A stretch of DNA of 64,000 nucleotides from CAYMCO01 sp964388955 (lineage in GTDB: Bacteria > Chloroflexota > Anaerolineae > Anaerolineales > E44-bin32). The notes under the pieces are model-generated. The model was not told the DNA's origin and ran no database searches. It worked only from the letters and a program-made list of their open reading frames with translations. Location: positions 20,890 through 84,889 of the forward strand of contig CAYMCO010000023.1 in assembly GCA_964388955.1 (NCBI GenBank), written 5' to 3'. Position 1 is the stretch's first letter. Each line of letters begins with the position of its first letter. Of the stretch, positions 8,830-18,167 are shown in pieces. The translations under genes and the position numbers were made by a program.

Positions 8830-10655
8830 AAGCGCAATCGCAGAACGGTAACCTGGCTATTGACGGCGTGGAGCTGGCGGTGATGGCCAACCGCTACCGG
8901 AGGATCATCGGCAGTATGGTGAATACCTTGCTGCGCACGGGAAGGTCCGGTGTGCTCACATCCGCCCGGGACTTCTCATGCTCAATACTGACCCGCGAGC
9001 ATGAGCTGCTGTTTGGCGCTGAGAGCTTGCCCATCCACATGCTGGGTGGCCCGGGCCTGATGACCAGGAGCATGGTCGAGTTCCATCCCCATTTGAGGGC
9101 GGGGGATGCATTCCTGCATAACTCTCCCTACCATGGCAATTCGCACCCGGCGGATTTCAGCATATTGGTTCCCGTGATCGACGGTGAGGGGCAGCATCAG
9201 TTCACAGTGCTCGCCAAGGCGCACGTCGCCGATTGTGGAAATGCGCTGCCGACCACCTATGCGGCCGTGGCCAGAGACGTCTATGAAGAAGGCGCCTTGA
9301 TCTTCCCCTGCGTCAAAGTGCAGGAGGATTACCGCGACCGAGACGACATCATCCGTATGTGCAAGCTTCGTATCCGGGTGCCCGAGCTTTGGTGGGGAGA
9401 CTATCTGGCGATCCTGGGCGCAGCGCGCATCGGGGAAAAGCATCTGCTCCGCCTGGGGAAGGAGTTTGGTTGGGATCGGCTCCGTGAGTACGCCGCCCAG
9501 TGGTTCGACTACAGCGAAGGCAGAATGATCGATGCGATACGTCGGCTCCCGTCGGGAAAGGCCACGGTGAGCAACACCCACGATCCACTCCCCGGTCTCC
9601 CAGAGGGGCTGACGATCAAAGCCAAGGTGACGGTGGATCCCAAGCGTGCCCGCATCGAGGTCGATCTCCGGGACAACCCGGATTGCCAGCCGTGCGGGCT
9701 CAACCTGAGTGAAGCTACCGCGCGCAGCGCCGCCCTGTTGGGAGTATTCAACAGCATCGGCGGGGATGTTCCGCCAAACTCGGGCTCTTTTCGCCGCCTG
9801 TTGATCTTGCTCAGGGAGAACTGCGTGGTGGGAATCCCGCGCCATCCGTCGAGTTGCTCGGTGGCCACAACAAACCTCGCCGACCATGTGGCAAACGCGG
9901 TCCAACAGGCGCTTGCCGGCCTCGGAGAGGGCCTTGGCATGGCACAGGTCGCCGGCGGCGGCCTGCCGCCGTCAGTCGGTGTCATCTCGGGGCGCGATCC
10001 CCGGAAAGGCGGCGCGCCTTTCATCAACGAGATCTTCCTGGCCTCGACCGGAGGGGCGGGAAGCCCTTGGGCAGACGCCTGGCTGACGACCGGGCACGTC
10101 GGGAGCGCAGGTATGACCTTTCTGGACAGCGTTGAGCTGGATGAGCTGCGCTTCCCCATCCGGGTTCGCCAACAGCGCATCATCCCGGACAGTGAAGGCG
10201 CCGGCCGCTTCCGGGGTGCTCCCGGCGTGTGTGTCGAATACGGCCCTACGGAAACCGATCTGACGGTCGCCTACGCAAGCGACGGAACCTGCCATCCAGC
10301 GAAGGGTGTGCGCGACGGCCTGCCGGGATCCCCAACCCGCCAGTTCAGACGGGACGATGCGGGCAAATGCTCCGATATTCCGGCCTATGGCGAGATTCTG
10401 CTTCACCCAGGCGAAACGATGGTTTGCATCTCGCCGGGGGGAGGGGGATATGGCTCCCCGTTGGAACGGGATCCAGAACGCGTGCTCCGGGACATCCGGG
10501 AGGGCTTCATCAGCGCCGGCCGGGCCCGAGAGATCTATGGTTTGGTGCTCGAGGGTGAAACGGGGGTCGATCAAGATGCTACACGTGCGCTGAGAGCTGC
10601 CATGCGTCGCACGCCGATCGAGGAGACGCAGATCCAGGGACGAGCCAATGGCTGA
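8826..10655 (+). CDS. hyuB: Hydantoinase/oxoprolinase family protein, subunit B
   Basis: 609 residues of the HyuB/acetone-carboxylase-alpha-like family: EHELLFGAESLPIHMLG (~60), DAFLHNSPYHGNSHPADFSILVPV (~95-115), and the late SPGGGGYGSPLERDPERVLRDIREGFIS. It supplies the second half of the active complex with the preceding HyuA. It is slightly longer than many B subunits through its C-terminal tail. The following 586 bases are non-coding, so the IclR-HyuA-HyuB unit ends here unless transcription continues to the binding-protein gene. Confidence 0.92.
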   Translation: MKAQSQNGNLAIDGVELAVMANRYRRIIGSMVNTLLRTGRSGVLTSARDFSCSILTREHELLFGAESLPIHMLGGPGLMTRSMVEFHPHLRAGDAFLHNSPYHGNSHPADFSILVPVIDGEGQHQFTVLAKAHVADCGNALPTTYAAVARDVYEEGALIFPCVKVQEDYRDRDDIIRMCKLRIRVPELWWGDYLAILGAARIGEKHLLRLGKEFGWDRLREYAAQWFDYSEGRMIDAIRRLPSGKATVSNTHDPLPGLPEGLTIKAKVTVDPKRARIEVDLRDNPDCQPCGLNLSEATARSAALLGVFNSIGGDVPPNSGSFRRLLILLRENCVVGIPRHPSSCSVATTNLADHVANAVQQALAGLGEGLGMAQVAGGGLPPSVGVISGRDPRKGGAPFINEIFLASTGGAGSPWADAWLTTGHVGSAGMTFLDSVELDELRFPIRVRQQRIIPDSEGAGRFRGAPGVCVEYGPTETDLTVAYASDGTCHPAKGVRDGLPGSPTRQFRRDDAGKCSDIPAYGEILLHPGETMVCISPGGGGYGSPLERDPERVLRDIREGFISAGRAREIYGLVLEGETGVDQDATRALRAAMRRTPIEETQIQGRANG

Positions 10656-11241
10656 TGTATGCGGCAGCTCGAAGCTTGAATGCAGGCCATGTGGTCCTGC
10701 CGTGGTGGAGAGTTTCAAACAGCCAACAGTGACTCATGGGCAATATGGCGCTCGGCCGCAGACTCATGCCAATCGATCGGCCTAATGCGGTGTGGGCGAG
10801 CAAGGAAGCAGCCGGAATCGCCAGGTGGATCCGGGCGCTGCGGACCGAGTTTGCATGGAAGGCAGTGCCAATTGGGGCAGGATGCTGATTCGAGGCGGTT
10901 TCCACAGCGGGCCGGCCTTGGGCTTCGACCGGTGTGTGGGCTCATTGTCAATTGCTTCTCGGGCGAGACGGGCGGCTTTTGGGTTTCTGTGGCCTCCTAC
11001 CCCATTCGAGGCGGGCAAGAGGTCACAGCTCACGAGAGGAGGAACCAACGGGCGAATTTATAGGTAGATGACAAATCACCCGATCTGCTCCGGTGCGCGA
11101 CAAATCGCCCGTTTTCCCTGGTCCGAAGGGCGTGATGGGGAGTCCCGGGAGAGTTGAGACATCGATCTCCCGGACAGGCGAAATGATTTCGCGGCCGGAG
11201 GAATTGGCCTGGCCTAACCGGGCCTTCATTGGAGGAGGAAA
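10656..11241. other. Intergenic region upstream of the binding-protein gene
   Basis: 586 bases without a recognised gene. The only structure I see is a pair of near-identical 13-base direct repeats at 11070 and 11099, with a looser inverted copy at about 11049, and the GGAGGAGG ribosome site of the next gene. A promoter is expected here but I cannot place it. Confidence 0.4.
11070..11111 (+). repeat. Two 13-base direct repeats, possible regulator-binding sites
   Basis: GACAAATCACCCG (11070-11082) and GACAAATCGCCCG (11099-11111) differ at one base, with starts 29 bases apart, i.e. close to three helical turns. An imperfect inverted relative (CGGGCGAATTTAT) lies at about 11049-11061. They sit 130-170 bases before the binding-protein start, where an operator would be expected. 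Confidence 0.35.
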
Positions 11242-12966
11242 ATGAATGGCAGAATGACTCTCGTCTCGTGCTTGACTCTTCTTTGTGCATTGCTGGCAGC
11301 CGCTTGTGGATCTGCTGCGACGGAACAGGCGACGCCCGTTGAGCAGCAAGCGCCCACGTCGACCACCGCTCCTGGGGGGACTGCAGTAGAAGAAGAACCA
11401 ACGGCGACCGAAGAGGCCGGGCCGTCGATCCTGCGAGTCGGCGGGGTCGAGGGGCCGGATTGTCTCAATCTGTGGTCCTGTGCCTATACATGGTTCCACC
11501 AGTACCTTGCGAATGAAGGGCTCACCGGAACGGGACCGAGATGCGATGTTTTCCCGCGGCTGGCCAAGTCCTGGGAGGTGAGCGAGGACGGGCTGACCTG
11601 GACTTTCCATTTGAATGAAGGCGCTCGCTTTACCGACGGCACACCCGTAGACGCGCATACGGTCGCTGAATGGATGGAGTGGTTCAACTCGACCGAGCTG
11701 AAATGGTGGTACTACACTTCCTGGAACATGACCGAGGTCGAGGCGCTGGATGACTACACCCTCCAATTCACCACAGAAGCGCCGCTCAATCCGAATGTGG
11801 TCCTCGGATATGATCTCGTTTGGTGGTGGGTGTTTCCGCCACACATCTGGTCTGCTCTCAGCGAAGACGAGGTCTACACCTATGAAGAGCTTCCCGACGG
11901 CACGGGTCCTTACGACATGGTGGAGTATGTCCCCGGCCAGTACGTCATCTACGATGCCAAACCCGACTACTACATGGGGAAACCTCCGATCGATAGGATC
12001 GTGTTCCAGGTGTTTGCCAACTGGGACGCTGTTGTGCAAGCCCTCTTGGCTGGTGAGATCGACGTCACCGATTCCTACCTTCCAATTCAATACTACAGCG
12101 CGCTGATCGATGAGCCCGGCATAGTCGTTGAAGAGCAACCTCCGGGCTATACCCGCAACATCTACTTCAATATGTCCGAGGGCGGCAAGAAGCATCCTGC
12201 GATCGATGACCCGGCGGTGCGGGAAGCGATCGACTTCGCCGTTGATAAGGAGTGGGTGCTGGATGTTGCCCTGGAAGGCCATGGGCTCCTTTGCCCCAAT
12301 GTGTTCTGCGGCGGCCTGAGGAAGGATGCTCTGGACCCGGACCTCACAGTGACGCCGTTCGATCCGGAAAAGGCAAAGCAGATCCTGACCGATGCTGGAT
12401 ACCTGGACGCCGATGGGGATGGAATACGAGAGACATCGGATGGGCTCCCTTTGAACTTCCGCATTATTCTGGAGTCAGGCCAGCCGGAAGACCTTGCCAT
12501 TGCAGATCACGTCGGGGCATCGCTTGCCGAGATCGGGATTTCCACCGAGGCCGAGGTTGTGGACTTGGGGACGTTGAGCAGCTATGTGCTGGAGGAAAGG
12601 GACTACGATATCGCCGTGCACCGGTTTTGGCCAGACCTCGATCCAATGCTCCTGGACTTCTACTTCTCCTGCTGGTCCGCGGAGGCAGGAGCGAGCGCGA
12701 TCAATCGACCGGGCTACTGCAATTCTGAGGTGGATGATCTGATATATGCCTATGCGACTACTCGGGACCCGAAGGAGGCCATCCAGTACGCTTACCAGGC
12801 CCAGGAGATCATTGCCAATGATCGACCGATGATCACATTGGCCGGGAGCAATATGATCGAAGCCCTGCGCACAGACCGCTTCGAATTCCCGATCCCCGGG
12901 GAGAGCTGCGATATGAACCCCGGGCACTGGAACTGGCCACTCGTATTGCAGGCGCAACCGAAATAG
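11242..12966 (+). CDS. ABC transporter substrate-binding lipoprotein, family 5 (peptide/opine/nickel type)
   Basis: 574 residues. Signal peptide with lipobox LLAAAC (Cys about 23), a Thr/Pro/Ala-rich linker to ~60, then the family 5 fold: PRLAKSWEVSEDGLTWTFHL, FTDGTPVDAHTV, GTGPYDMVEY, and the C-terminal ANDRPMITLAGS. The mature protein would be anchored outside the membrane and deliver a peptide-like or other bulky solute. GGAGGAGG precedes ATG 11242. No permease or ATPase genes follow; instead there is a strong hairpin and two PLP-enzyme genes. The protein must therefore use a transporter encoded elsewhere. The ligand may be the substrate of the neighbouring catabolic enzymes (inference). 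Confidence 0.9.
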   Translation: MNGRMTLVSCLTLLCALLAAACGSAATEQATPVEQQAPTSTTAPGGTAVEEEPTATEEAGPSILRVGGVEGPDCLNLWSCAYTWFHQYLANEGLTGTGPRCDVFPRLAKSWEVSEDGLTWTFHLNEGARFTDGTPVDAHTVAEWMEWFNSTELKWWYYTSWNMTEVEALDDYTLQFTTEAPLNPNVVLGYDLVWWWVFPPHIWSALSEDEVYTYEELPDGTGPYDMVEYVPGQYVIYDAKPDYYMGKPPIDRIVFQVFANWDAVVQALLAGEIDVTDSYLPIQYYSALIDEPGIVVEEQPPGYTRNIYFNMSEGGKKHPAIDDPAVREAIDFAVDKEWVLDVALEGHGLLCPNVFCGGLRKDALDPDLTVTPFDPEKAKQILTDAGYLDADGDGIRETSDGLPLNFRIILESGQPEDLAIADHVGASLAEIGISTEAEVVDLGTLSSYVLEERDYDIAVHRFWPDLDPMLLDFYFSCWSAEAGASAINRPGYCNSEVDDLIYAYATTRDPKEAIQYAYQAQEIIANDRPMITLAGSNMIEALRTDRFEFPIPGESCDMNPGHWNWPLVLQAQPK

Positions 12967-12975
12967 CTCCGAACG

Positions 12976-13011
12976 GCGGAGGCGGGCCGGTGGTTTTGTG
13001 CCCGCCTCCGC
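12976..13011 (+). terminator. Strong hairpin after the binding-protein gene
   Basis: Perfect 12-base arms GCGGAGGCGGGC (12976-12987) and GCCCGCCTCCGC (13000-13011) around a 12-base loop, starting 10 bases after the stop codon. There is no T-run after it, so it may act as an mRNA 3'-end stabiliser or attenuator rather than a classical terminator. A decayed inverted relative lies at 4852-4921. Confidence 0.6.
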
Positions 13012-13110
13012 ACCTTGCCTGATCTGAAATTGGCCGCCATGGGCCGGAGTTGAGAAGAATCGGCTCATGTGGACATGTTTCCACGAATCGCGGTGGAGGC
13101 GCGATCTGAT

Positions 13111-14451
13111 ATGTCTGATCGATCAAAGATCCAAGAGCTCCATGGGGAAGTCAGCCGGATGACGCCGAAATCCGGGGCAGCCTTTCGGAGGGCGAAGCAG
13201 TTCCTTCCCAGGGGATTGACAAGTTTCGCACGTGCATTCGAGCCTCATCCCTTCTATTCCGATCGGGCCAAGGGATCCAGGATATGGGACATCGATGGCA
13301 ACGAATACCTGGACTGCTGCATGTCATTCGGCGTACTTCTGTTGGGGCATCGCCACCCCGCGACCGTGAGGGCGGTTGAAGATCAACTGCAAAAGGGGTG
13401 GGTCTACGGATCTCCACACGAGCTTGAAATCGAATTTGCCGAGAAGCTGACGAAGTGCATCCCGTGCGGCGAGCTCGTCCAGTTCTGCAACTCGGGTACC
13501 GAAGCGACCATGCAGGCAATGCGCATTGCGCGCGCCTATTCGGGGAAGGACGTGATCGCCAAGTTCGAGGGGGGTTTCCACGGATGGCATGACTACGCCC
13601 TGTGGAACGTGAATCTCGATCCAGAGAGGGCAGGTGCATCCGGCGAGCCGGGCAAAGCGCCTGAATCGGCGGGAATCCCCACGGCCATACGGGAGACGGT
13701 CTTGATCCTTCCCTATGACGAGCGCGCCTTTTCGATGATCGATGAGCATGCCGGGGATCTGGCGGCTGTAATCGTCGAACCTGTGATCGGGGGGTGGACT
13801 CTCCCGATGGAGAGCACATATCTGGAGAGGCTCAGGGAGGTCACCCGGCGAACAGGCGTCATGCTCATCTTTGATGAAGTGATCACCGGTTTCAGGTTGG
13901 CCCTCGGGGGCGCGCAAGAGTTGTATGGTGTCACTCCGGATATCGCCACATACGGAAAGACGATCGGAGGGGGGCTGCCGATCGGAGCGGTGGCAGCCTC
14001 GCGTTCGATCTTTGAGGCGGTAACCGCAAGCACCCCCCACGTCTGGGTCGCAGGGACCTTCAGCGGGAATCCGGTCACGCTGGCGGCAGGGAACGCGACG
14101 CTGGATTACTTGATAAGTCATCCGCAGATATATGATGAGATGTCTGCCAAAGGGGCTCTTCTGAGGGATGGCTTCAATGGGCATGCCCTGGCAAAGGGGC
14201 TGCCCGGCTGCATGACGGGCGTGGGCTCTTTGTTTCAGGTCCATCTCCGGAAGCCGCCCATCGCCGGGCTGAACGACCTGGTCGATCAGGACCAGGCAAG
14301 ACTGCAGGAGTTCAGCCTGCACCTTCGCCTGAACGGCGTGTTCGTGCCGGGCATCCACCTGGCTTTTCTCTCCGCAGCACATAGCGATGAGGATGTGGAT
14401 ACAGCTATCGAGGCGCATTGTGCCTCGCTGGAATCTTGCTATGATTCGTAG
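13111..14451 (+). CDS. Class III PLP aminotransferase, glutamate-1-semialdehyde aminomutase-like (first copy)
   Basis: 446 residues. GSA-aminomutase/class III layout: GSRIWDIDGNEYLDCCMSFG (55-74), the CNSGTEATMQAMRIAR cofactor-phosphate loop (~127-141), FEGGFHGWHDY (152-162), cofactor aspartate in FDEVITGFR (~255), PLP lysine in TYGKTIGGGLPIGA (Lys283), and GTFSGNPVTLAAG. A haem-pathway HemL is unlikely in this catabolic context. GGAGG at 13095-13099 favours ATG 13111 over ATG 13069. A paralogue follows after 190 bases. It probably transaminates or isomerises an amino compound from the hydantoinase pathway (inference). Confidence 0.88.
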   Translation: MSDRSKIQELHGEVSRMTPKSGAAFRRAKQFLPRGLTSFARAFEPHPFYSDRAKGSRIWDIDGNEYLDCCMSFGVLLLGHRHPATVRAVEDQLQKGWVYGSPHELEIEFAEKLTKCIPCGELVQFCNSGTEATMQAMRIARAYSGKDVIAKFEGGFHGWHDYALWNVNLDPERAGASGEPGKAPESAGIPTAIRETVLILPYDERAFSMIDEHAGDLAAVIVEPVIGGWTLPMESTYLERLREVTRRTGVMLIFDEVITGFRLALGGAQELYGVTPDIATYGKTIGGGLPIGAVAASRSIFEAVTASTPHVWVAGTFSGNPVTLAAGNATLDYLISHPQIYDEMSAKGALLRDGFNGHALAKGLPGCMTGVGSLFQVHLRKPPIAGLNDLVDQDQARLQEFSLHLRLNGVFVPGIHLAFLSAAHSDEDVDTAIEAHCASLESCYDS

Positions 14452-14642
14452 GCCTCCATGGCTGTTCAACAGATTGTCAGCTATGGGACATGCCAGGTCT
14501 TCGTCTCGACATCGGTGGTATTCTTTCGACATCCAAAACAGATGCTTGGGAAACGAATGCATGCCTCGGTGCTTAGCATCGGCGACCCCGTCATCTCACT
14601 GAAATCAGGGTGGCAACCAGCCCTCCCGGGGAGGAACGTAAG

Positions 14643-15983
14643 ATGAGCGCAATCCAGCATAACAAATCCGACGAAATGGCAGCAGTCGGTCGTACAGTGA
14701 TCCCGGCTGCCACAATGAGCAACTGGCGTCGCGTGGTCGATTGTCACCCGATCTACCTGACACACGGCAAGGGCGGGCGCGCCTATGATGTGGACGGAAA
14801 TGAGTATATCGATTTCGCTATCGGCTATGGCCCCGCCGTGCTCGGATACAGCAATGAACATTTGCGTGAGGCGCTCCATCGGCAGCTAGACCGGTTCTAC
14901 GCACCCAACGTAAACGACTTGGAAGTGAGAGCCGCCCAAATGGTGGCGGAGGTCATCCCCTCAGCGGAGCTGGTCCGTTTCGCTTGCTCGGGCACCGAGG
15001 CCGTCAGGGGAGCTCTCAGAATCGCAAGGGCGCACACCGGCCGGGATATGTATGTTCGCTTCAATGGGCATTACCACGGCGGACTGGATCACATCATGGG
15101 CGGGATCGTGCTCGATCCCGAAAACCCCATACCTGTGGAAGGAGAGCGGGAGAATGACCGATATGCGAAATATGCCAACACAAAAGGGCGCTACAGCAAG
15201 GCGTTCCGGGAATGCTATCTGATTGAATGGAACGATTTGCCCGCGCTGGAGAGGTTGCTCCACAAACACGCCGAGGATATTGCCGCCGTCATCATGGAAC
15301 CTGTGATGACCAACAACTTCGGCTGCTTCCCGGAGCCGGGGTATCTGGAAGGGGTACGGGGCCTTTGTGATGAGTTCGGCATCGTGCTCATTTTTGACGA
15401 GGTATTGACAGGTTTTCGCATCGGCCTGAGCGGCGCACAGGGGTATTTCGGGGTGACGCCGGATCTCACCACGCTCTCCAAAGCGTTGGGCGGCGGATTT
15501 CCCGTCTCGAGCGTGTGCGGCAAGCGAGAGGTCATGGATACGCTCACCCATGCAGACGCCATCCTTGGGGGTACGTTCAGCGGCCATCCACTAGCGATGG
15601 CGGCGGTCATTGCGGCCGTTGAGGAATACAAAAGGGACGACGGAGCAGTCTTCCGGCGCATCGAACAGCTAGGCAACAGGCTCCGAACAGGGTTGGGGGA
15701 AATCGCGCGCGAGCACGAGCAGAACTTGCTGCTGCAAGGCTATCCCGGCGCCATATACATCATCTTCACCGAGGAAGAGAAGATTCGCAACCATTCTGAG
15801 GGTTGTCAGGCGGCGGATATCGCCAAAGCCGCTCGCTTTGGAGAACTGCTCAAGGAGCGGGGGGTCATCACGGCCCGTCGTTTCCTGCTTTCGGCCGCGC
15901 ATAGTGCGGATGACATCGAGGAGACCTTGGAGCGTGCAAACGACAGTATGCGTACGCTGAAGGCGGAATTTGGCGGCCGATAG
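14643..15983 (+). CDS. Class III PLP aminotransferase, glutamate-1-semialdehyde aminomutase-like (second copy)
   Basis: 446 residues, same family as the preceding gene but clearly diverged. Motifs: DVDGNEYIDFAIGYGPAVLGY (49-69), CSGTEAVRGALRIAR (~115-129), GHYHGGLDH (142-150), FDEVLTGFR (Asp252), LSKALGGGFPVSSV with PLP Lys280, and GTFSGHPLAMAA. GGGGAGGAA about 6 bases upstream selects ATG 14643; a GTG at 14610 is in frame. The pair could act on successive intermediates or on different substrates. The ThDP enzyme starts 41 bases later on the same strand, so these are likely one transcript. Confidence 0.88.
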   Translation: MSAIQHNKSDEMAAVGRTVIPAATMSNWRRVVDCHPIYLTHGKGGRAYDVDGNEYIDFAIGYGPAVLGYSNEHLREALHRQLDRFYAPNVNDLEVRAAQMVAEVIPSAELVRFACSGTEAVRGALRIARAHTGRDMYVRFNGHYHGGLDHIMGGIVLDPENPIPVEGERENDRYAKYANTKGRYSKAFRECYLIEWNDLPALERLLHKHAEDIAAVIMEPVMTNNFGCFPEPGYLEGVRGLCDEFGIVLIFDEVLTGFRIGLSGAQGYFGVTPDLTTLSKALGGGFPVSSVCGKREVMDTLTHADAILGGTFSGHPLAMAAVIAAVEEYKRDDGAVFRRIEQLGNRLRTGLGEIAREHEQNLLLQGYPGAIYIIFTEEEKIRNHSEGCQAADIAKAARFGELLKERGVITARRFLLSAAHSADDIEETLERANDSMRTLKAEFGGR

Positions 15984-16024
15984 GCCGGCCGTCCACGAGG
16001 AGATCCAATCTTGGAGAAGATCAA

Positions 16025-17701
16025 ATGACGAAGGTCAGCGGAGGCAGGTTGTTCGCCAAGGCTCTCAAGCGGGAAGGCGTGGAGCAGATCTTTTCTCTCT
16101 CGGGTGGGCACATCATGCCCATCTACTACGGCTGCCGGGATGAAGGCATCGATGTGATCGACGTCCGGCACGAGGCGTCTGCGGTGTTCGCCGCGGATGC
16201 CTACGCCCGCGTCACGGGGAAACCCGGGGTGGCGGTCACAACCGCCGGACCTGGCGTCGCCAACACATGCTCGGCGATGGCCGAAGCGCTGTATCACGGT
16301 ACGCCCTTGATTCACATTGCAGGGGCAGCCCATCTATCCCGCGCCGACAGCGGGGAGGAGCAGGATATCGACTCCCTGAAACTGATGGGCGCGGTGTCAA
16401 AATGGGCCCGCCGAATATCACACACGAACCGAGTCCCCGAATATGTCGCCATGGCATTTCGCCAGGCGCTGGCACCCACCCAGGGGCCTGCTTTCCTCGA
16501 ATTGGGGCGCGATTTGATGTTTGGGGAGGTGGCGATGGCGGACGTGCCCTTTCCCAGGGCCTACCGGACGGAGGCTGAAGCCTGCGGCGATCCGGAGCTG
16601 GTGGAGGCCGCAGCGGATATGTTGATCGCCGCGGATCGTCCGGTCATGATGATTGGGTTTGGGGCTCGCTTCAGTTCCGCGCATATGGAATCGGTCTCCG
16701 AGCTGGCGCATCACCTGCAAATCCCCGTCTCCGTGCACACAACATGCAAGGGCCTGTTCGCAGATGAGAGCGAGGATCCACTTTTCCGCATGGCGGGTGC
16801 CCAAGCGGAAGCGGATGTGGCGCTCATGCTGCATGTTGAGAACGACTTCACAGTTGGAAAGAGCCTGCCACCATTCTTTGCCCAAGATGTAAGGCTGATC
16901 CAAGTCAACCCCGACGCCTCAAAGATCGGATACAACGCGCCCGCGGCGATCGGGATCGTCGGAGGCGCGGGCCCTGTCGCTCATCAAATCCTTGAAGCGG
17001 TCCGCGCCCGAATCGGCTCACGTGAGCCAAGCGAGTGGCTGCAGAGGGCAAAGGGTGTGGTCGCAAGAGTGGAGCGCCCCTTCACCGAGGCATATGCCAG
17101 CGATGAAAAGCCCATGAATCCGGGCCGCTGCGCCTATGAGGTCAGCCGCTTCCTGAATGCGGAAGGCGAGGATTGGACGGTGGTCTGCGATGGGGGTGAT
17201 GCGGGAGTCTGGATGCGCCGCGCAGCGATCGCCCGGCGTCCGGGCCAGATCATCACCATGGGTCCACACGGCACGCTGGGATGCGGCCCGGGATTCGCGC
17301 TCGGGGCATGGGCTGCGAACCGCAAGCCGGTTCTGTATTACACGGGCGATGGAAGCTTCGGCTTCTATCCAATGGAGTTTGACACATTCTGCCGTTTCGG
17401 GGTCCCGGTGGTCTGCGTTATCTCGAACGATTCGGCCTGGGGAATGATCAAATATGGGCAGCAGTTGCACCATCCGGATCGCCTCAAGCCAGGGCTTGTC
17501 GGATTGGATTTGTATCCAATGCGCGCGTATGAAAAGATGGTTGCCGTCTGGGATGGGCATGGAGAGAGCATCACCAGAGCGGAGGATATCGCCCCCGCCA
17601 TACATCGTGGTTATGCCTCGGGGAAACCATCTATCATCAACGTTGAGGTCAATCGGGTGACCGCCAGCCCGGCCACTCGAGGGTTGGTGTCCTTCGAATA
17701 A
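16025..17701 (+). CDS. Thiamine-diphosphate-dependent enzyme, acetolactate-synthase-like large subunit
   Basis: 558 residues with the three ThDP domains: PYR domain (1-170; VRHEASAVFAADAYAR with the activating Glu50), a central domain (~190-330), and a PP domain with the metal/ThDP motif GDGSFGF...SNDSAWGM (~440-475). Families of this shape include acetolactate synthase, glyoxylate carboligase, sulfoacetaldehyde acetyltransferase and oxalyl-CoA or benzoylformate decarboxylases. No small regulatory subunit is nearby, arguing against biosynthetic AHAS. It lies 41 bases after the second aminotransferase and probably handles the 2-oxo acid or aldehyde made there (inference). Confidence 0.87.
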   Translation: MTKVSGGRLFAKALKREGVEQIFSLSGGHIMPIYYGCRDEGIDVIDVRHEASAVFAADAYARVTGKPGVAVTTAGPGVANTCSAMAEALYHGTPLIHIAGAAHLSRADSGEEQDIDSLKLMGAVSKWARRISHTNRVPEYVAMAFRQALAPTQGPAFLELGRDLMFGEVAMADVPFPRAYRTEAEACGDPELVEAAADMLIAADRPVMMIGFGARFSSAHMESVSELAHHLQIPVSVHTTCKGLFADESEDPLFRMAGAQAEADVALMLHVENDFTVGKSLPPFFAQDVRLIQVNPDASKIGYNAPAAIGIVGGAGPVAHQILEAVRARIGSREPSEWLQRAKGVVARVERPFTEAYASDEKPMNPGRCAYEVSRFLNAEGEDWTVVCDGGDAGVWMRRAAIARRPGQIITMGPHGTLGCGPGFALGAWAANRKPVLYYTGDGSFGFYPMEFDTFCRFGVPVVCVISNDSAWGMIKYGQQLHHPDRLKPGLVGLDLYPMRAYEKMVAVWDGHGESITRAEDIAPAIHRGYASGKPSIINVEVNRVTASPATRGLVSFE

Positions 17702-18167
17702 AGAAGGCGATCGACGATTCGACTATCGCGCCTGGGAGCTGGGGCCTGTTTCGCCGGCTGCAAATAGAGGGCTGGTGGGAATTAGCTGCGTGATCCCAAC
17801 CGGCCCTTGCAGCAAGGACAAACCCCGATTGGCCGACGGCTGGTCCCTGGAAACCGCCTCAGGCCTGATCTGGGGATGGTCTCGACGCCGGTCTGGGAGG
17901 GCCCGAGGGTTGAACGCGACCGGTCAGAACGCATGTACACCAGGGTGGTGATAGGGGCAATCCCAATGCCGGGCTCGTAGCTTGGACCTCCTGGGCCTGG
18001 ACTGGCATCGGTCGTCCGCCGGCCAACGGCAGGCCGATCTCCTCTCGTCTGTGGTGATATCTGCATCGAAACGCCTGTTGTAGAATGGCATTGATAGCCG
18101 ATAGATGCCGGCCTGCCAAAGGACGTCAGGCCGAGCGTGGATTGCGCTGGGGAAAGAGGGCCCACGG
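17702..18167. other. Intergenic region with a possible terminator hairpin
   Basis: About 460 bases before the MalT-like gene. GGGCTGGTGGGA (17769-17780) can pair, with one bulge, to TCCCAACCGGCCC (17794-17806), a plausible 3' hairpin for the ThDP gene. No other gene is visible. Frames through 18100 lack motifs. Confidence 0.4.

Noticed and set aside
13111..15983. Calling the two class III enzymes HemL (haem biosynthesis)
   Set aside because: There are two diverged copies, in a catabolic setting without other haem genes; GSA-aminomutase-like folds are common in catabolism.
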